Below are positions 21,686-32,434 of a stretch of 64,000 nucleotides of DNA, piece after piece. The notes under the pieces are model-generated. The model was given only the letters and a program-made list of their open reading frames with translations, made no database searches and was not told the DNA's origin. Made by a program: the position numbers and the translations under genes. Location of the stretch: contig KZ111149.1 of NCBI GenBank assembly GCA_002077045.2, positions 693,624 to 757,623 of the forward strand, written 5' to 3'. This DNA comes from Rachicladosporium sp. CCFEE 5018. Lineage: Eukaryota > Ascomycota > Dothideomycetes > Cladosporiales > Cladosporiaceae. Numbering within the stretch: the stretch's first letter is position 1; each line of letters begins with the position of its first letter.

Positions 21686-22928
21686 CCTTCCAGCGTTCAG
21701 GGCGCCGCCGTGGGAATCTCGCCGGCACAATCTCGCCGGCACAATCTCGCCGGCACAAGCGCCGCCCCGATCCGATAGCACATAGCGCTAGCCTCGACGT
21801 CTCCTCCTTGCTCGATCGCAATCACATAGAGAGGAAGTTGCTCCGACGGCCGTGCCACGAGCAGAATGCTGTGGCAATCTATGGTGCTTGAAACAATGCC
21901 ATGAGAACGGCATCTGGCAGCATCGTGCAAGGATTGCGACTTGTCAACTGAACATCCACAATACGATCAGCGCCAGCCTTCTCCGAGCGCCCCGCTCCCC
22001 GAAACCCATTGTATCGGCGCGACCGGCGCTTGCTTAACGCAGTGTCGGTAGCTTTGAGAGTGCTTTTCCCCAGGCACCACAAGTCATTATACCGGGCCTG
22101 GTACAGCTCGCAATTGGTGGAGCGCTGTGAGACGAGTCAGATACCTACGCTCGTTCTGCAGCGAAGGCCCGGCAAGCCGCTTCGAGCAGCGATGGATGCA
22201 TGCGCTAGGCATGTCCACGAGGGTTCACAGATGAGATCTGGTGACCTGCAGCTGGACAGATCGTAAGACAGATCGAACCGGGCAATGCTTTGCGAGCCGA
22301 GATCGACACACGACTCCGCAGGAGCAATTGATGAGTTGAAGCATGGAATGACTGATAGGAGTAAGGACTGTGGTTATGTTCCCGCTATCGTTCCTACGTG
22401 CTCGGCCGTCGAGGCCATCATGGTCGATTCACCGCACCTGAGGCAGTAATAGACGCGTCTGGGCTTCAGTGCGACATTCCATGCGCGAGTTCAAGAGATT
22501 GTGTTGAAGCAGCATCTCTGACCGCATCTTCTAGACACCTACAAACCACCGTGAAACGAAACCAGTAGCGGCGAAGCTCCCTAGGCATGGCGCATTCGAT
22601 AGATCTCCCCGTCACGCTTCTGCGTCCACTTGAGTCTCTCAAAAGCCACCTCACTTTCCCCCAAACGACCTACGTTAGCGTCCTGAGAAGCGTAGCCAAT
22701 GAAAGCTCATCAGTCACCGAGGGGTCCTCCAGTATGACGTATCGTGTTTAGATCCGTAGATCGTTTAGTGTTCGTAGGCAGCGACCAGGTGTTGTCAAAC
22801 CATAATATTTCCGCCAACCATACCACGAATCAGTCTAGCTTTACCGACAAGCCTCATATCATCGGGAAGCTACCACACTCGACGTGTCCCTATCGATCGA
22901 AACGAGCAAGGCATCAAGGCAAGCGACG
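21686..22928. other. Upstream of J-domain gene, block B copy 1
   Basis: No gene is supported. Highly similar to 59013-60241. In the conserved 85-codon frame at 22009-22266 the differences are all non-synonymous, which argues against coding. Confidence 0.5.
21715..21756. repeat. 14-bp tandem repeat, three units
   Basis: The unit AATCTCGCCGGCAC is repeated three times head to tail; the other copy of block B has two units (59042-59069). Confidence 0.85.
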
Positions 22929-23691
22929 ATGTCTGGTAAGCCTCATTCACAACGCGTTCCAGTCGCACCACTGACCAGAGCCTCCAGCTCCACCAGTAGA
23001 CTACTACGCGGCGCTCGAAGTCGACTCCAAAGCAGCCCAACAACAAGTCCGCGACGCCTACAAAAAGCAAGCCCTACGACACCACCCCGACCGTGTACCC
23101 ACCGACTCCCCAGAACGACCCGCCCGAACGAAGAAGTTCCAGCAGATCAACGACGCATACTACACACTTTCAGATGCAAGCCGAAGACGCGATTACGACC
23201 AAGCCCGCAACCAGTTCCACGGCTTCGGAGGCGGCTTCGGCAACGCGAATGACGCGAGTGCAGGCACAGATCCCAGCGCAGGTGCACAACCCGGCGCAGG
23301 ATTCGGCGGCATGCCAGGTGGCTTCCCGTGGTCTGCTTTCGGGTTCGGAGGATCGGCGAAGACAGAGGAGGATGCGAACCATAAGTCAAATGAGCAGTTT
23401 GGCAGTGTATTCGAGGAGATGATGCGGGATCAGGGTATGGCTGAGGATGACAATCAGCCGACGAAGGTATTCTGGAGTATTGTGGGAGCTGCGAGTGGAG
23501 GGGCTATGGGGTTCATTGTGGCGAATTTGCCAGGTGCTGTTGCGGGTGCGGTTGCAGGGAATCGCGTGGGTGCTGTGAGAGACAAGCGGGGGAAGAGCGT
23601 GTACTCTGTGTACCAGGAATTGGGAGCGGGTGAGAGGATGAGGCTGCTGAGTGAGTTGGCCAGCAAGGTGTTTGCGCACGCGATTAGCTGA
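22929..23691 (+). CDS. J-domain (DnaJ-type) protein with glycine-zipper segment, copy 1
   Basis: Exon 1 is only 7 nt (22929-22935, ATG TCT G), the intron 52 nt (22936-22987, GTAAGC, CTGAC, CCTCCAG), exon 2 22988-23691; 236 residues. The J domain occupies residues about 7-75 with D-Y-Y-A-A-L-E-V, the HPD tripeptide in R-H-H-P-D-R, and F-Q-Q-I-N-D-A-Y. A Gly-rich linker follows, then a hydrophobic Gly/Ala-rich segment (S-G-G-A-M-G-F-I-V-A-N-L-P-G-A-V-A-G) resembling a membrane or glycine-zipper helix, and a conserved tail. It would stimulate an Hsp70, perhaps at a membrane. It corresponds to 60242-61004. Confidence 0.88.
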
Positions 23692-24028
23692 GAGAGGGAC
23701 GGGTGTTGGAGCGCGTGGGATGGCGTTATGGGCGGATTACCATGAGCGATAGATACCACAGCATCAATCAAAAAGACTAAAGGATCATTACTGCCCAGCT
23801 TCAGTGGCCTTCTCCTCATATCCAGGTAGTAAGACAACGTCTATTGGCGAAGCCATCTTTATCTCCATATTGCCGAGCACAGCTTGATCGTTTCCCGTTC
23901 CTTCACCTCACTTATCGCGACCCAGCATGATTGTACATTGCGCCAGCGACGACTGATGTCGGTAGCACACACAATCCATCCACGATGATAGCATCACGAA
24001 TCTACTCTTCGCCCTGCCGCCGGCCCTG
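23692..24028. other. Intergenic between J-protein and atg5 (copy 1)
   Basis: No gene is seen; it is diverged from 61005-61344 by substitutions and small indels. Confidence 0.4.
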
Positions 24029-25020
24029 ATGCCCACCCTCCCCTCCCTCCAACGCCAGATCTGGTCCGGCAGCTTACCTCTCGAGATACGCCTCGCACCC
24101 CAAGACTGTCGTACTTATAATGATTCCTTCCCGTATCTAATCCAGGTTTTTCGACTGTCTTACCTGCCCTTCCTGATCTTACCACTTCACGCCTTCTTCC
24201 TGCCGAGTCTCATAGACCCTACAGTGAACGCGACCGAGGGATGGCTGGAGTTCGAGGGCGTGCCGCTGAAGTGGCATTACCCAGTAGGACTGCTGTGTGA
24301 TCTCTACGCTGGCGCTGATCAGGGAGGAGAGGAAGAAAAGAAGGAAGGGCGACTGCCGTGGAGGGTCACAGTGCATTATTCAGATTTTCCGGACAGCCAG
24401 CTATGGCGGCAGGATCTAGAAGCCAACATCGCGAAGGATGGCTTCAACAATGCGGTCAAAGAGGCGGACTCTCTGAGGAACGGGAGCGCGAGGACGATGA
24501 TGGGAATGTCGAAGGCGGACCAGGAGGACCTTTGGCGAAGTGTCACGGGACGTACGTATGGTGACTGCGAGTGTGCGCAAGTCCGCGCTGACACGCTGCA
24601 GATGACCTTGACCTCTTCAACAAGATCAACAATAAGCTGCTATACCCGCCTGGCGTCACGCTTCGCCACATACCCACCAGAATCTACCTGCCAGCCATGG
24701 CTGACGAAGCAACAACGCACCCAATTCCAGAGGCGACAGCAGACGAAGAAGCTGCGCCAGCGGCCACGGCGAAAGCTGGGCACGTTCGGGTGGTACAGTC
24801 CCTGATACCTCTACTCGGACCTCAGCGCAAACCTCAGACGCTAGGCTCTGCACTGAAGACTATGCTGCCTACCATCTTTCCAAGCTCGAGGAATCCAATC
24901 CTCGCGCAGCCTATGCTACATGGTGCTGTAGTACCGCTGCTAGCTGATCTGCTGGACCTGAGCAGAGTTGCTAGCTATGCGGACGGGTTCCTGCATATCA
25001 CTGTGATCATGATGGGGTGA
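24029..25020 (+). CDS. ATG5: Autophagy protein Atg5, copy 1
   Basis: Exons 24029-24551 and 24602-25020, 313 residues; the 50-nt intron starts GTACGT and ends CTGCAG. The start matches the fungal Atg5 N-terminus (S-L-Q-R-Q-I-W-S-G-S-L-P-L-E-I-R-L). W-H-Y-P-V-G-L-L, V-K-E-A-D (the family's Atg12 acceptor lysine region), L-R-H-I-P-T-R-I-Y-L-P and Q-T-L-G-S-A-L are all present. The Atg12-Atg5 conjugate with Atg16 promotes Atg8 lipidation. There are 15 residue differences from copy 2 in exon 1 but one in exon 2, and the introns are identical. The 3' end of the gene is repeated at 25188-25320 only because of an unmerged contig overlap. Confidence 0.93.
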
Positions 25021-25087
25021 GAACTATAATGCGCCATGAAAGCCAATACTGCGACGCCGCTCCCAGAGAAGCATCGCGCGCGGTGCC

Positions 25088-25187
25088 NNNNNNNNNNNNN
25101 NNNNNNNNNNNNNNNNNNNNNNNNNNNNNNNNNNNNNNNNNNNNNNNNNNNNNNNNNNNNNNNNNNNNNNNNNNNNNNNNNNNNNNN
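25088..25187. other. Assembly gap (100 N), artefactual
   Basis: The 201 bp before the gap (24887-25087) are identical to the 201 bp after it (25188-25388). Block B copy 2 reads straight through this position, so the gap and one 201-bp copy should be removed. Confidence 0.9.
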
Positions 25188-25388
25188 CGAGGAATCCAAT
25201 CCTCGCGCAGCCTATGCTACATGGTGCTGTAGTACCGCTGCTAGCTGATCTGCTGGACCTGAGCAGAGTTGCTAGCTATGCGGACGGGTTCCTGCATATC
25301 ACTGTGATCATGATGGGGTGAGAACTATAATGCGCCATGAAAGCCAATACTGCGACGCCGCTCCCAGAGAAGCATCGCGCGCGGTGCC

Positions 25389-26046
25389 CTCGAATACCTC
25401 GCAAGACTCGGGGTACTTGGTCGAACGGAGTCGTAATCCTCAAGAATGCTGATGGGCTTGCTGGGGATGATGGTCGGCGGGCGAGCTAGGGGTGGTTCAC
25501 TCCGCGCCGCTTGTAAAGTTTCGCCGACGACGACTTCGACGCCTTTGGAGCAGCCATGCTGAATACCCTCTGCGCTTCCGATCTCGCAAGACCTCATGCT
25601 CCGCCTGCAGATCGTCGAGCCAGGAGGCTGCGTTCTCTTAGCAACGAGACAAGTGACATGGCGATAAGACGAGTACGAGCAGGCTCTCGGCACCAACGCG
25701 GTTGCGCAAAAAGCTCAGATTGTAAGAGGACCTCCATATGGTCGACTTCAAATAGTATGTAGTCGGCTCATGGCGGAGGTGGGTCGGACGGATATGGTTG
25801 TATGAAATGGAGCTACGAAAGGTACGACACCTTGTAAGGTAGCGTGGTAGCAGTACCCTTGGCTTTGCAGAACCTCGAAAGCCTGAGAACATGATCGTCG
25901 TGTCGTCTCATAAATGGCGTGAGGTGTTGCAAAAGTGATCTGTTTGAAACATCGTGCCTGTGCAACAGGGGCCAAAAGTCAAATTCACAACGCGTGAACG
26001 ACACGACTTGAACCTCACCTCACCAATCACGCAAACCTTCACATGC
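25389..26046. other. Intergenic between atg5 and helicase, copy 1
   Basis: It holds the remains of a small minus-strand frame that is open in copy 2 (62340-62564). Here the homologous frame from an ATG at 25558 is shifted after K-L-Y by a net 8-nt difference and hits a stop, so no intact protein is assigned. Confidence 0.4.
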
Positions 26047-28732
26047 ATGGCAACGCAAGTAGATCGGCTCAGTGCGCTGGTAGCCTCTGATACCACGGAG
26101 GAAACCTTTCATAACGATTCTGGTGATGCGCGATTTCGTAAAGTCGCATCCAGTAGCCACACGACATCCGAGCCAGGAGCGCAGCGCAGAAAGAAGTCGA
26201 AGCCAGTGCACGAAGTCATCACGATCTCCGACGATGATGAAAACCTCGATCCGCTCGCGCAGTCAAGGCCAGCTGCGAAGAAGCGCAAGCTCTCGCCTCG
26301 ACTTGATAGACACCTTGACGGTCCACCGAATGAATTGCAACTTCCCGTCCAAGCTCTGAAGACCGATCAATCACTGACAGACGGCGATCGGAGCCCGAGA
26401 CGGACGGTGCGCAATGCTGTACCATCGTCGCTGGCTCAGTCCGTAGCACCACTCTCCTTTCAAGCTGCCAATGCGAATCGCCAGTCGGAGCGGCCGCCTT
26501 CAGTGCAAGCAAACGTCCGCGAACCTCCCCAAGATGCTGAGATCAATGGCATTCGACCGGACGCATTTGCTGCAGGTCAGGACTACATTCAGCTGGCTAG
26601 TCAGGCTTGGCCTGTACCAAGCTCCCAGGGGACTTCAAGGCACATCTTTGACGGACGCAATGGCCAAATCACATCTCATCAACATTCAGCCCCTCCTCCG
26701 CAACATCTTGAGACCTTGTATGCGACTGATTTGCCACCGCAAGCTATGCCCGGACATGAAGCCAACAGGTCGTGGTATGCTTCAATTGTTTGCTCGGGTA
26801 CTTGCTCATGCGGCGTAGGCGCAAGACAAAATGATCCAGGAACAGTCATCTGCAGCAGCTTGACCTGCCCGAGTCGCGCCTATCACAGACAGTGTGTGGG
26901 TCTCTCCAGTAGATCTCCTCCACCCCTGTGGTTATGCAGAGGCTGTCGGCCCAAGCCAGGACAAGCCGCGTTCGTCCCGAGCGCAAGCCAAATGCTGTCA
27001 GCATCCGCGACATTACACCACCGCCTCAAGCACCGATCATGCAGCAGAAAGAAGTCGAGCCGGATCTCACTGAGGAGCAGCGCAGAGTCGTACGTACGAT
27101 TGAAGCCGGCGGCAATGTCTTCTATACTGGCTCCGCTGGCACTGGCAAGTCCACAGTTCTTCGGGCCTTTGTGAGAGGGCTGAAAAATCAAGGCAAACGA
27201 GTTGATATCGTGGCACCGTCCGGCATCGCTGCGCTTGCTGTCAATGGCACCACGATCTACAGCTACGCAGGCTGGACGCCGGATCACTTCAAGCAACCGT
27301 TGCACAAGCTGCGGGAGAGAGCAAATGCGAAGCGAGTCAGAGCGAGGCTCTGTGCCACCGACTGCTTGATTATTGATGAAATCTCGATGGTATCAAGTGA
27401 CGTGCTGATGCGACTTGATAGAATCATGCGTGAAGTACGTGGCAAATATCGGGAGGGGCACTACGCTGGTGCCTTTGAACTCAAGCCTTTCGGCGGGGTG
27501 CAGATAGTGGTCACTGGCGACTTCTGCCAGCTGCCTCCGGTCAGGCCATTCCAATACTACGTGACGTGCGGTGGGGATCCGCTTCCAGGCTGGGACAGGC
27601 AGGATGGGAGAGTCCTCGTCTGTCCCGTCTGTAGTGAAGAGTACAAGGATGAGGAGAAGTGGGCGTTCGCCACGAAGGGGGTTTGGGACGAGTGCAACTT
27701 CGCCTACATCGAGCTTAAGGAGATCCACCGCCAGAGCGACAAGCGTTTCATAGAGATACTACAGACCTGCCGCAAGCAGAGACCCCTCTCGGATGCGCAG
27801 CGTAGCCTGTTGTTGACCGAAAAGCCGGATCCAGAGGTACGCAGTGCTTCTCACCAGCGACTATGGCTCTATACTGACACAGTGACAGGGCGCGGTCAAG
27901 CTTATGCCAACTCGGGCTGAAGTTGAGAGGGAAAACCTCCAGCAATTCCGTAAGCTACCAGGGCAGACTCTCAACTTCAGGTGCCGCGACATCTTCGAGT
28001 TCCATAGTCCAGACGAACCCGATCTGCAGGTCAAGGGCACACCAAAGTACGACGGTCAGCCTCATGGTCCACTAAAGGCTCTCAACGATCATCGCTTCGA
28101 AGAGCAGATCGAGCTGAAGAAGGACATGCTGGTGATCTTGCTATGCAACCTCGACTTCGAAGCTGGGCTTGTCAATGGTATGCCAGCGTCCACCCGAACC
28201 TCGCCTTGAGATCATGAGACACTGACAAACTACTTCAGGCTCACAAGGCCGCATCATCGGCTTCGAGGAATACAGTCCAGCCCAAGTAATGATACCGGCA
28301 AAGGCTCTAGCCCGAACAAATGGTCCCGATCCTGCAGACCTGATGCGCGAACGCGAATACCACAAGTTTATGCAAAACCAGTCTGTCGCGCAATCCCCCA
28401 TCGTCCTCTTCACCAACGACGTCACCCGCACCATCTACGCGCAATGCCAGATCTCCGAACTTGGAGCCCACGAGCCCTTCTCCATTTTGGCGCGAACGCA
28501 GATGCCTTTGCTGGCGAGCTGGGCGATTACGTGTCATAAGAGTCAAGGCATGACGCTGAGTAGGTGTATTGTTTATTTGCAGAAGAGCTTTGAGAGGGGT
28601 ATGGCGTACGTTGCTTTGAGCAGGGCGAAGAATTTGGAGGGGCTGAAGGTTGTGAGTTTGCCGAGGAGTTTGGATATGCCTGGGAATGAGGAGGTGAGGG
28701 TTTGGTTAGAGGAGAAGTTTGGGAAGACTTGA
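26047..28732 (+). CDS. PHD-finger / Pif1-like DNA helicase fusion
   Basis: Best model: 26047-26982, 27045-27836, 27889-28177, 28239-28732, 836 residues. The last two introns are canonical (52 and 61 nt, with CTGAC). The first, 26983-27044, is a GC-AG intron (GCAAGC...GCAG) inferred because the zinc-finger and helicase frames differ by one; a frameshift is the alternative. The N-terminus is disordered with an acidic I-S-D-D-D-E patch. A PHD-like Cys/His cluster follows (C-S-C-G, C-S-S-L-T-C, H-R-Q-C, W-L-C-R-G-C), then Pif1 motifs: Walker A G-S-A-G-T-G-K-S, I-I-D-E-I-S-M, G-D-F-C-Q-L-P-P-V, E-I-H-R-Q and C-H-K-S-Q-G-M-T. A zinc reader joined to a Pif1 helicase suggests a chromatin-targeted 5'-3' helicase. 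Confidence 0.8.
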
Positions 28733-29419
28733 TTGGATTTGTAGGGTATGTTATAGTTACAGATGGAAGTCACAGATGGAACTAGAGGAGAGTGACATAG
28801 ACTGGTACAAGGAGATGCGAGATGTGTACCACCTGTCAATCTACGTTCGTACCGAGATGATCCGGCTCTGCAAGACCCTGTCCTTGAAATCCCAGTATCA
28901 GCGGCATCGCTTTGGCCGTTAACATAGCGTCAACCCATGGCATATAACACGGCAACGCCGCCATCGACATGCGACCTTCAGTCACTCATCCAAGCCTCCG
29001 CTCAAGGCATGTACAGCTGATCATTGCCCTCCACTCCACCGCACAGGAGCAAACGGCACCCATAATCCTCTGCAGTTTTGTCACTCTCCACTAGCACAGA
29101 CGGTTTTCGTCGTCATGGAGGCCACGCCCCCGAAGGATGCGCCGCAGCTCTCGAGTCGAAAATGCTTTTGAAGGCAGTGTTATGAATTTGCGTTGTTCAT
29201 AATTGAGAGAGAAGAAGAGCGCGAGAGGTTCGAGGAAATTGTTTGATGGAGTGGAAGAAGCGGGACGGGAGCGGAAGAGCCGTTGCCAGGGTACGCGTTG
29301 AGGCTGGGTGAAGCGCGTAGAGTCGCGTTTGGGAACTTCAGAGGGGTCTGCTACACAGGACGTTGGCACATCTTATATTGACCAGAACTTTCTAAACACA
29401 TACAACACCATCCGCCGCC
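28733..29419. other. Intergenic between helicase and MCM7
   Basis: No gene is supported in 690 bp; the right part is the MCM7 promoter. The MCM7 start is preceded by GCCGCC. Confidence 0.4.
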
Positions 29420-31905
29420 ATGGCGCTCCTCCAAGCCAAGTTCCTGGTCAATTACGAAGAGCAACAAGCAGCGTTTGAGGACTTTCTCAAGAACTTCAAA
29501 TCCTCCTCGACGGAGACGGAAGATGCGTTGGAAGACCTACGACTGGACGGCGACGGCTCAAGCGACGAATATGACTTCATGGATGATGCCGAGGATGGCG
29601 CGACACGAACGCGCGCACCACGGACGAAGTCGAAAGCAAAGTACGCCAACATGCTTCAGGACGTCGCAGACCGGAAACGATCGCATGTACTGGTAGAGCT
29701 GGACGACCTGAAGACGTACGAGCAAAGCCTAGAGGACGATAGCGGGCTGCTGTTGGTGGCGTCGATCGAGAAGAACGCACATCACTACCTGGAGATTGTG
29801 TCGAGAGCGGTGGACGCTCAGCTTCCAGCTGCGACGCGGAACGAGACCTTCAAGGATGATGTACTGGACATGATCATGACACAACGCTCAAAACACAACG
29901 AGATGATACAGCAGCAGCTGGAGGCGAACGGCAATGAGGCGGCAGCCTTGAACTCAATCTTCCCGAGTGCATTGACGCGGCGGTACACGCTCAACTTCAA
30001 GCCGCTCACGCCTTCAGGATCGAGCAGTGAGAAGAGCAGCAAAGCTCTTGCTGTGCGTAATGTGCGCGGCGATCATCTTGGGCATCTTATCACTGTGCGA
30101 GGCATCACTACGCGGGTATCAGATGTCAAGCCATCTGTACTGGTAAATGCATACTCTTGCGATCGATGTGGGCACGAGATCTTCCAGCCTGTCACAACGA
30201 AACAGTACACCCCGCTTGTCGAGTGCACATCGAAGGACTGCCAGGAGAACAACGCAAAGGGCCAGCTCTTCCTATCCACTCGTGCATCGAAGTTCTTGCC
30301 TTTCCAGGAGATCAAGATCCAGGAAATGGCAGATCAAGTGCCCGTTGGTCACATTCCTCGCCAGCTAACGATACACTGCCATGGAGCGCTGTGTCGGCAA
30401 GTCAATCCGGGCGATGTAGTTGACATTGCCGGCATATTCCTGCCCACGCCGTACACTGGGTTCAAGGCCATCAAGGCCGGCTTGCTGACAGACACATACC
30501 TGGAAGCGCAGTTCGTGCACCAGCACAAGAAGGCGTACGATGACATGGTCCTTGCTCCTGCGACAATACAGCGTATGACTGAGCTCGAGCAGTCTGGACA
30601 GCTTTACGAGTACCTTAGTCGATCGATAGCGCCCGAAATCTTCGGTCACCAAGATGTGAAGAAGGCGCTTTTGCTACAGCTCATTGGCGGTGTGACGAAA
30701 GAGATGGGTGATGGCATGCGCATCCGCGGTGACATCAACGTCTGCTTGATGGGTGATCCAGGTGTTGCCAAATCTCAGCTGCTCAAGTATATCACCAAGA
30801 TCGCCCCTCGCGGTGTCTACACCACCGGCCGCGGAAGCAGTGGAGTCGGTCTCACAGCAGCAGTCATGCGCGATCCAGTGACAGATGAAATGATTCTCGA
30901 AGGTGGCGCGCTGGTCCTTGCTGACAATGGCATCTGCTGTATCGATGAGTTCGACAAGATGGACGACAGCGATCGAACAGCCATCCACGAGGTCATGGAG
31001 CAGCAGACCATCTCCATCGCCAAAGCCGGCAACACCACGACGTTGAACGCAAGGACCGCGATCCTCGCGGCCGCCAATCCTCTGTATGGCCGCTACAACC
31101 CTCGTATCTCGCCAGTAGAGAACATCAACCTACCCGCCGCTCTTCTCAGCAGATTCGACGTCATCTTCCTCATCCTCGACACGCCCTCCCGCGACGCAGA
31201 CGAGGAGCTCGCCCGCCACGTGACCTACGTGCACATCCACAACGCCCACCCAGAACCCCAAGGCGGCGGCATCATCTTCTCGCCCAACGAGGTCCGGCAA
31301 TGGGTCGCTCGCGCTCGTACATACCGCCCTGTCGTGCCGAAGGGCGTCTCAGACTACCTCGTAGGCGCTTACGTGCGCCTCCGACAGGGCCAGAAAAGGG
31401 ACGAGGCCGCGAACAAGACGTTCACATATACATCGCCTCGTACGCTACTGGGTATATTGCGTCTTGCGCAGGCTCTCGCTCGTCTTCGCTTCGCCGGTCA
31501 AGTCATCAACGAGGATATCGATGAAGCGCTGCGATTGGTAGAAGTGAGTAAAGCCAGCTTGTACGATGATAACCGTGATCGTCGTGGCGACCAATCGCCG
31601 AGCACCAAGATTTTCAATCTCATTCGCGGTATGCGCGAGAGTGGTGCGGCGGCCACTGGCGAGGGTGCAGGTGAGATGGATATGAGGAAGGTCAGGGAGA
31701 GAGTGCTGGCGAAGGGCTTCACAGTGCAACAGCTGGAGGCTTGCTTGGACGAGTATGCTGATTTGGACGTAAGTTTTGTACCCTCCTGTGTGGAGTTGAA
31801 CTTGTTCGCTAAATACTATCACAGATTTGGCAGACTGCTTCAGAGGGCACGAGATTAGTGTTCATCGAAGCTGGAGATGATGACATGGGGCTTGATGATC
31901 TCTAG
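29420..31905 (+). CDS. MCM7: DNA replication licensing factor MCM7
   Basis: Exons 29420-31768 and 31825-31905, 809 residues; the 56-nt intron starts GTAAGT. The second exon restores the usual C-terminus (I-W-Q-T-A-S-E-G-T-R-L-V-F-I-E-A-G and an acidic end). Visible parts: zinc motif C-x2-C...C-x4-C near residues 246-273, Walker A G-D-P-G-V-A-K-S near 445, Walker B I-D-E-F-D-K-M near 508 and the arginine finger S-R-F-D near 577. T-T-T-L-N-A-R-T and Y-G-R-Y-N-P-R-I-S are MCM7-specific. The protein is a subunit of the MCM2-7 replicative helicase. Without the intron the frame runs into a non-conserved tail, so the two-exon model is preferred. Confidence 0.96.
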
Positions 31906-32434
31906 GGTGATGCATGGCTTATGCAAGGCGTTTTGGTTCGGTCAGGCGGCATGCGGACCACGCACTTCGTCTCTTTGATCGTTGAGCAAGACGAGGCATA
32001 TGATTCTTTTGATGGACATCGCGCAGCAGACAACTGCGAGTATTTATCCTCCGGACCCAGTGATTCGGCTGCCGAATGTGGTGTCGTGCCTACTGTTTTC
32101 AGTTTCGCAGACTGTCGTGCACACTAGGTATCTGCGCTGTATACGAGTACGCTACGAGAAGCTGCAGCACCGTTGCAATCGAGTCGGAAGGCGACCCCTT
32201 CTTATGCTGGGCTCCAATAGTTCGTGCATGAAACAACGCAATGCGGACACGGCGGCCTCAAAGGCATCCAAGAAGGCAAGCATTTCTTGCCTTCATCCGC
32301 ATGTCAGCATCGCTGCGCCGCCCATGCTGAAGTTAGATTGAGATATCTATCGTGTGCCTGCTGGCCGCATGTTCCAAGATTGAAATGTCTCTACCTGTAG
32401 ATACCTGCCATTTGTGTGATGTTGCTGGCACAGT
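31906..32434. other. Intergenic between MCM7 and a HET gene
   Basis: No gene is seen. Contains an imperfect inverted AGGCAAGCATTTCTTGCCT-like palindrome at about 32273-32292. Confidence 0.35.

Larger units (their letters stand above)
21671..26993. repeat. Duplicated block B, copy 1 (J-protein, atg5, PHD-Pif1)
   Basis: Co-linear with 58998-64000, where the second copy leaves the window. It holds the J-domain gene, atg5, a small minus-strand frame and the PHD part of the helicase gene. Identity is mosaic: the atg5 intron and second exon are almost identical between copies, whereas atg5 exon 1 and the 3' part of the J-domain gene have diverged clearly. It contains a false assembly gap at 25088-25187. 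Confidence 0.95.

Noticed and set aside
22009..22266. 85-codon frame conserved at 59322-59579
   Set aside because: All differences between copies are replacements, and it lies in the J-gene upstream region.
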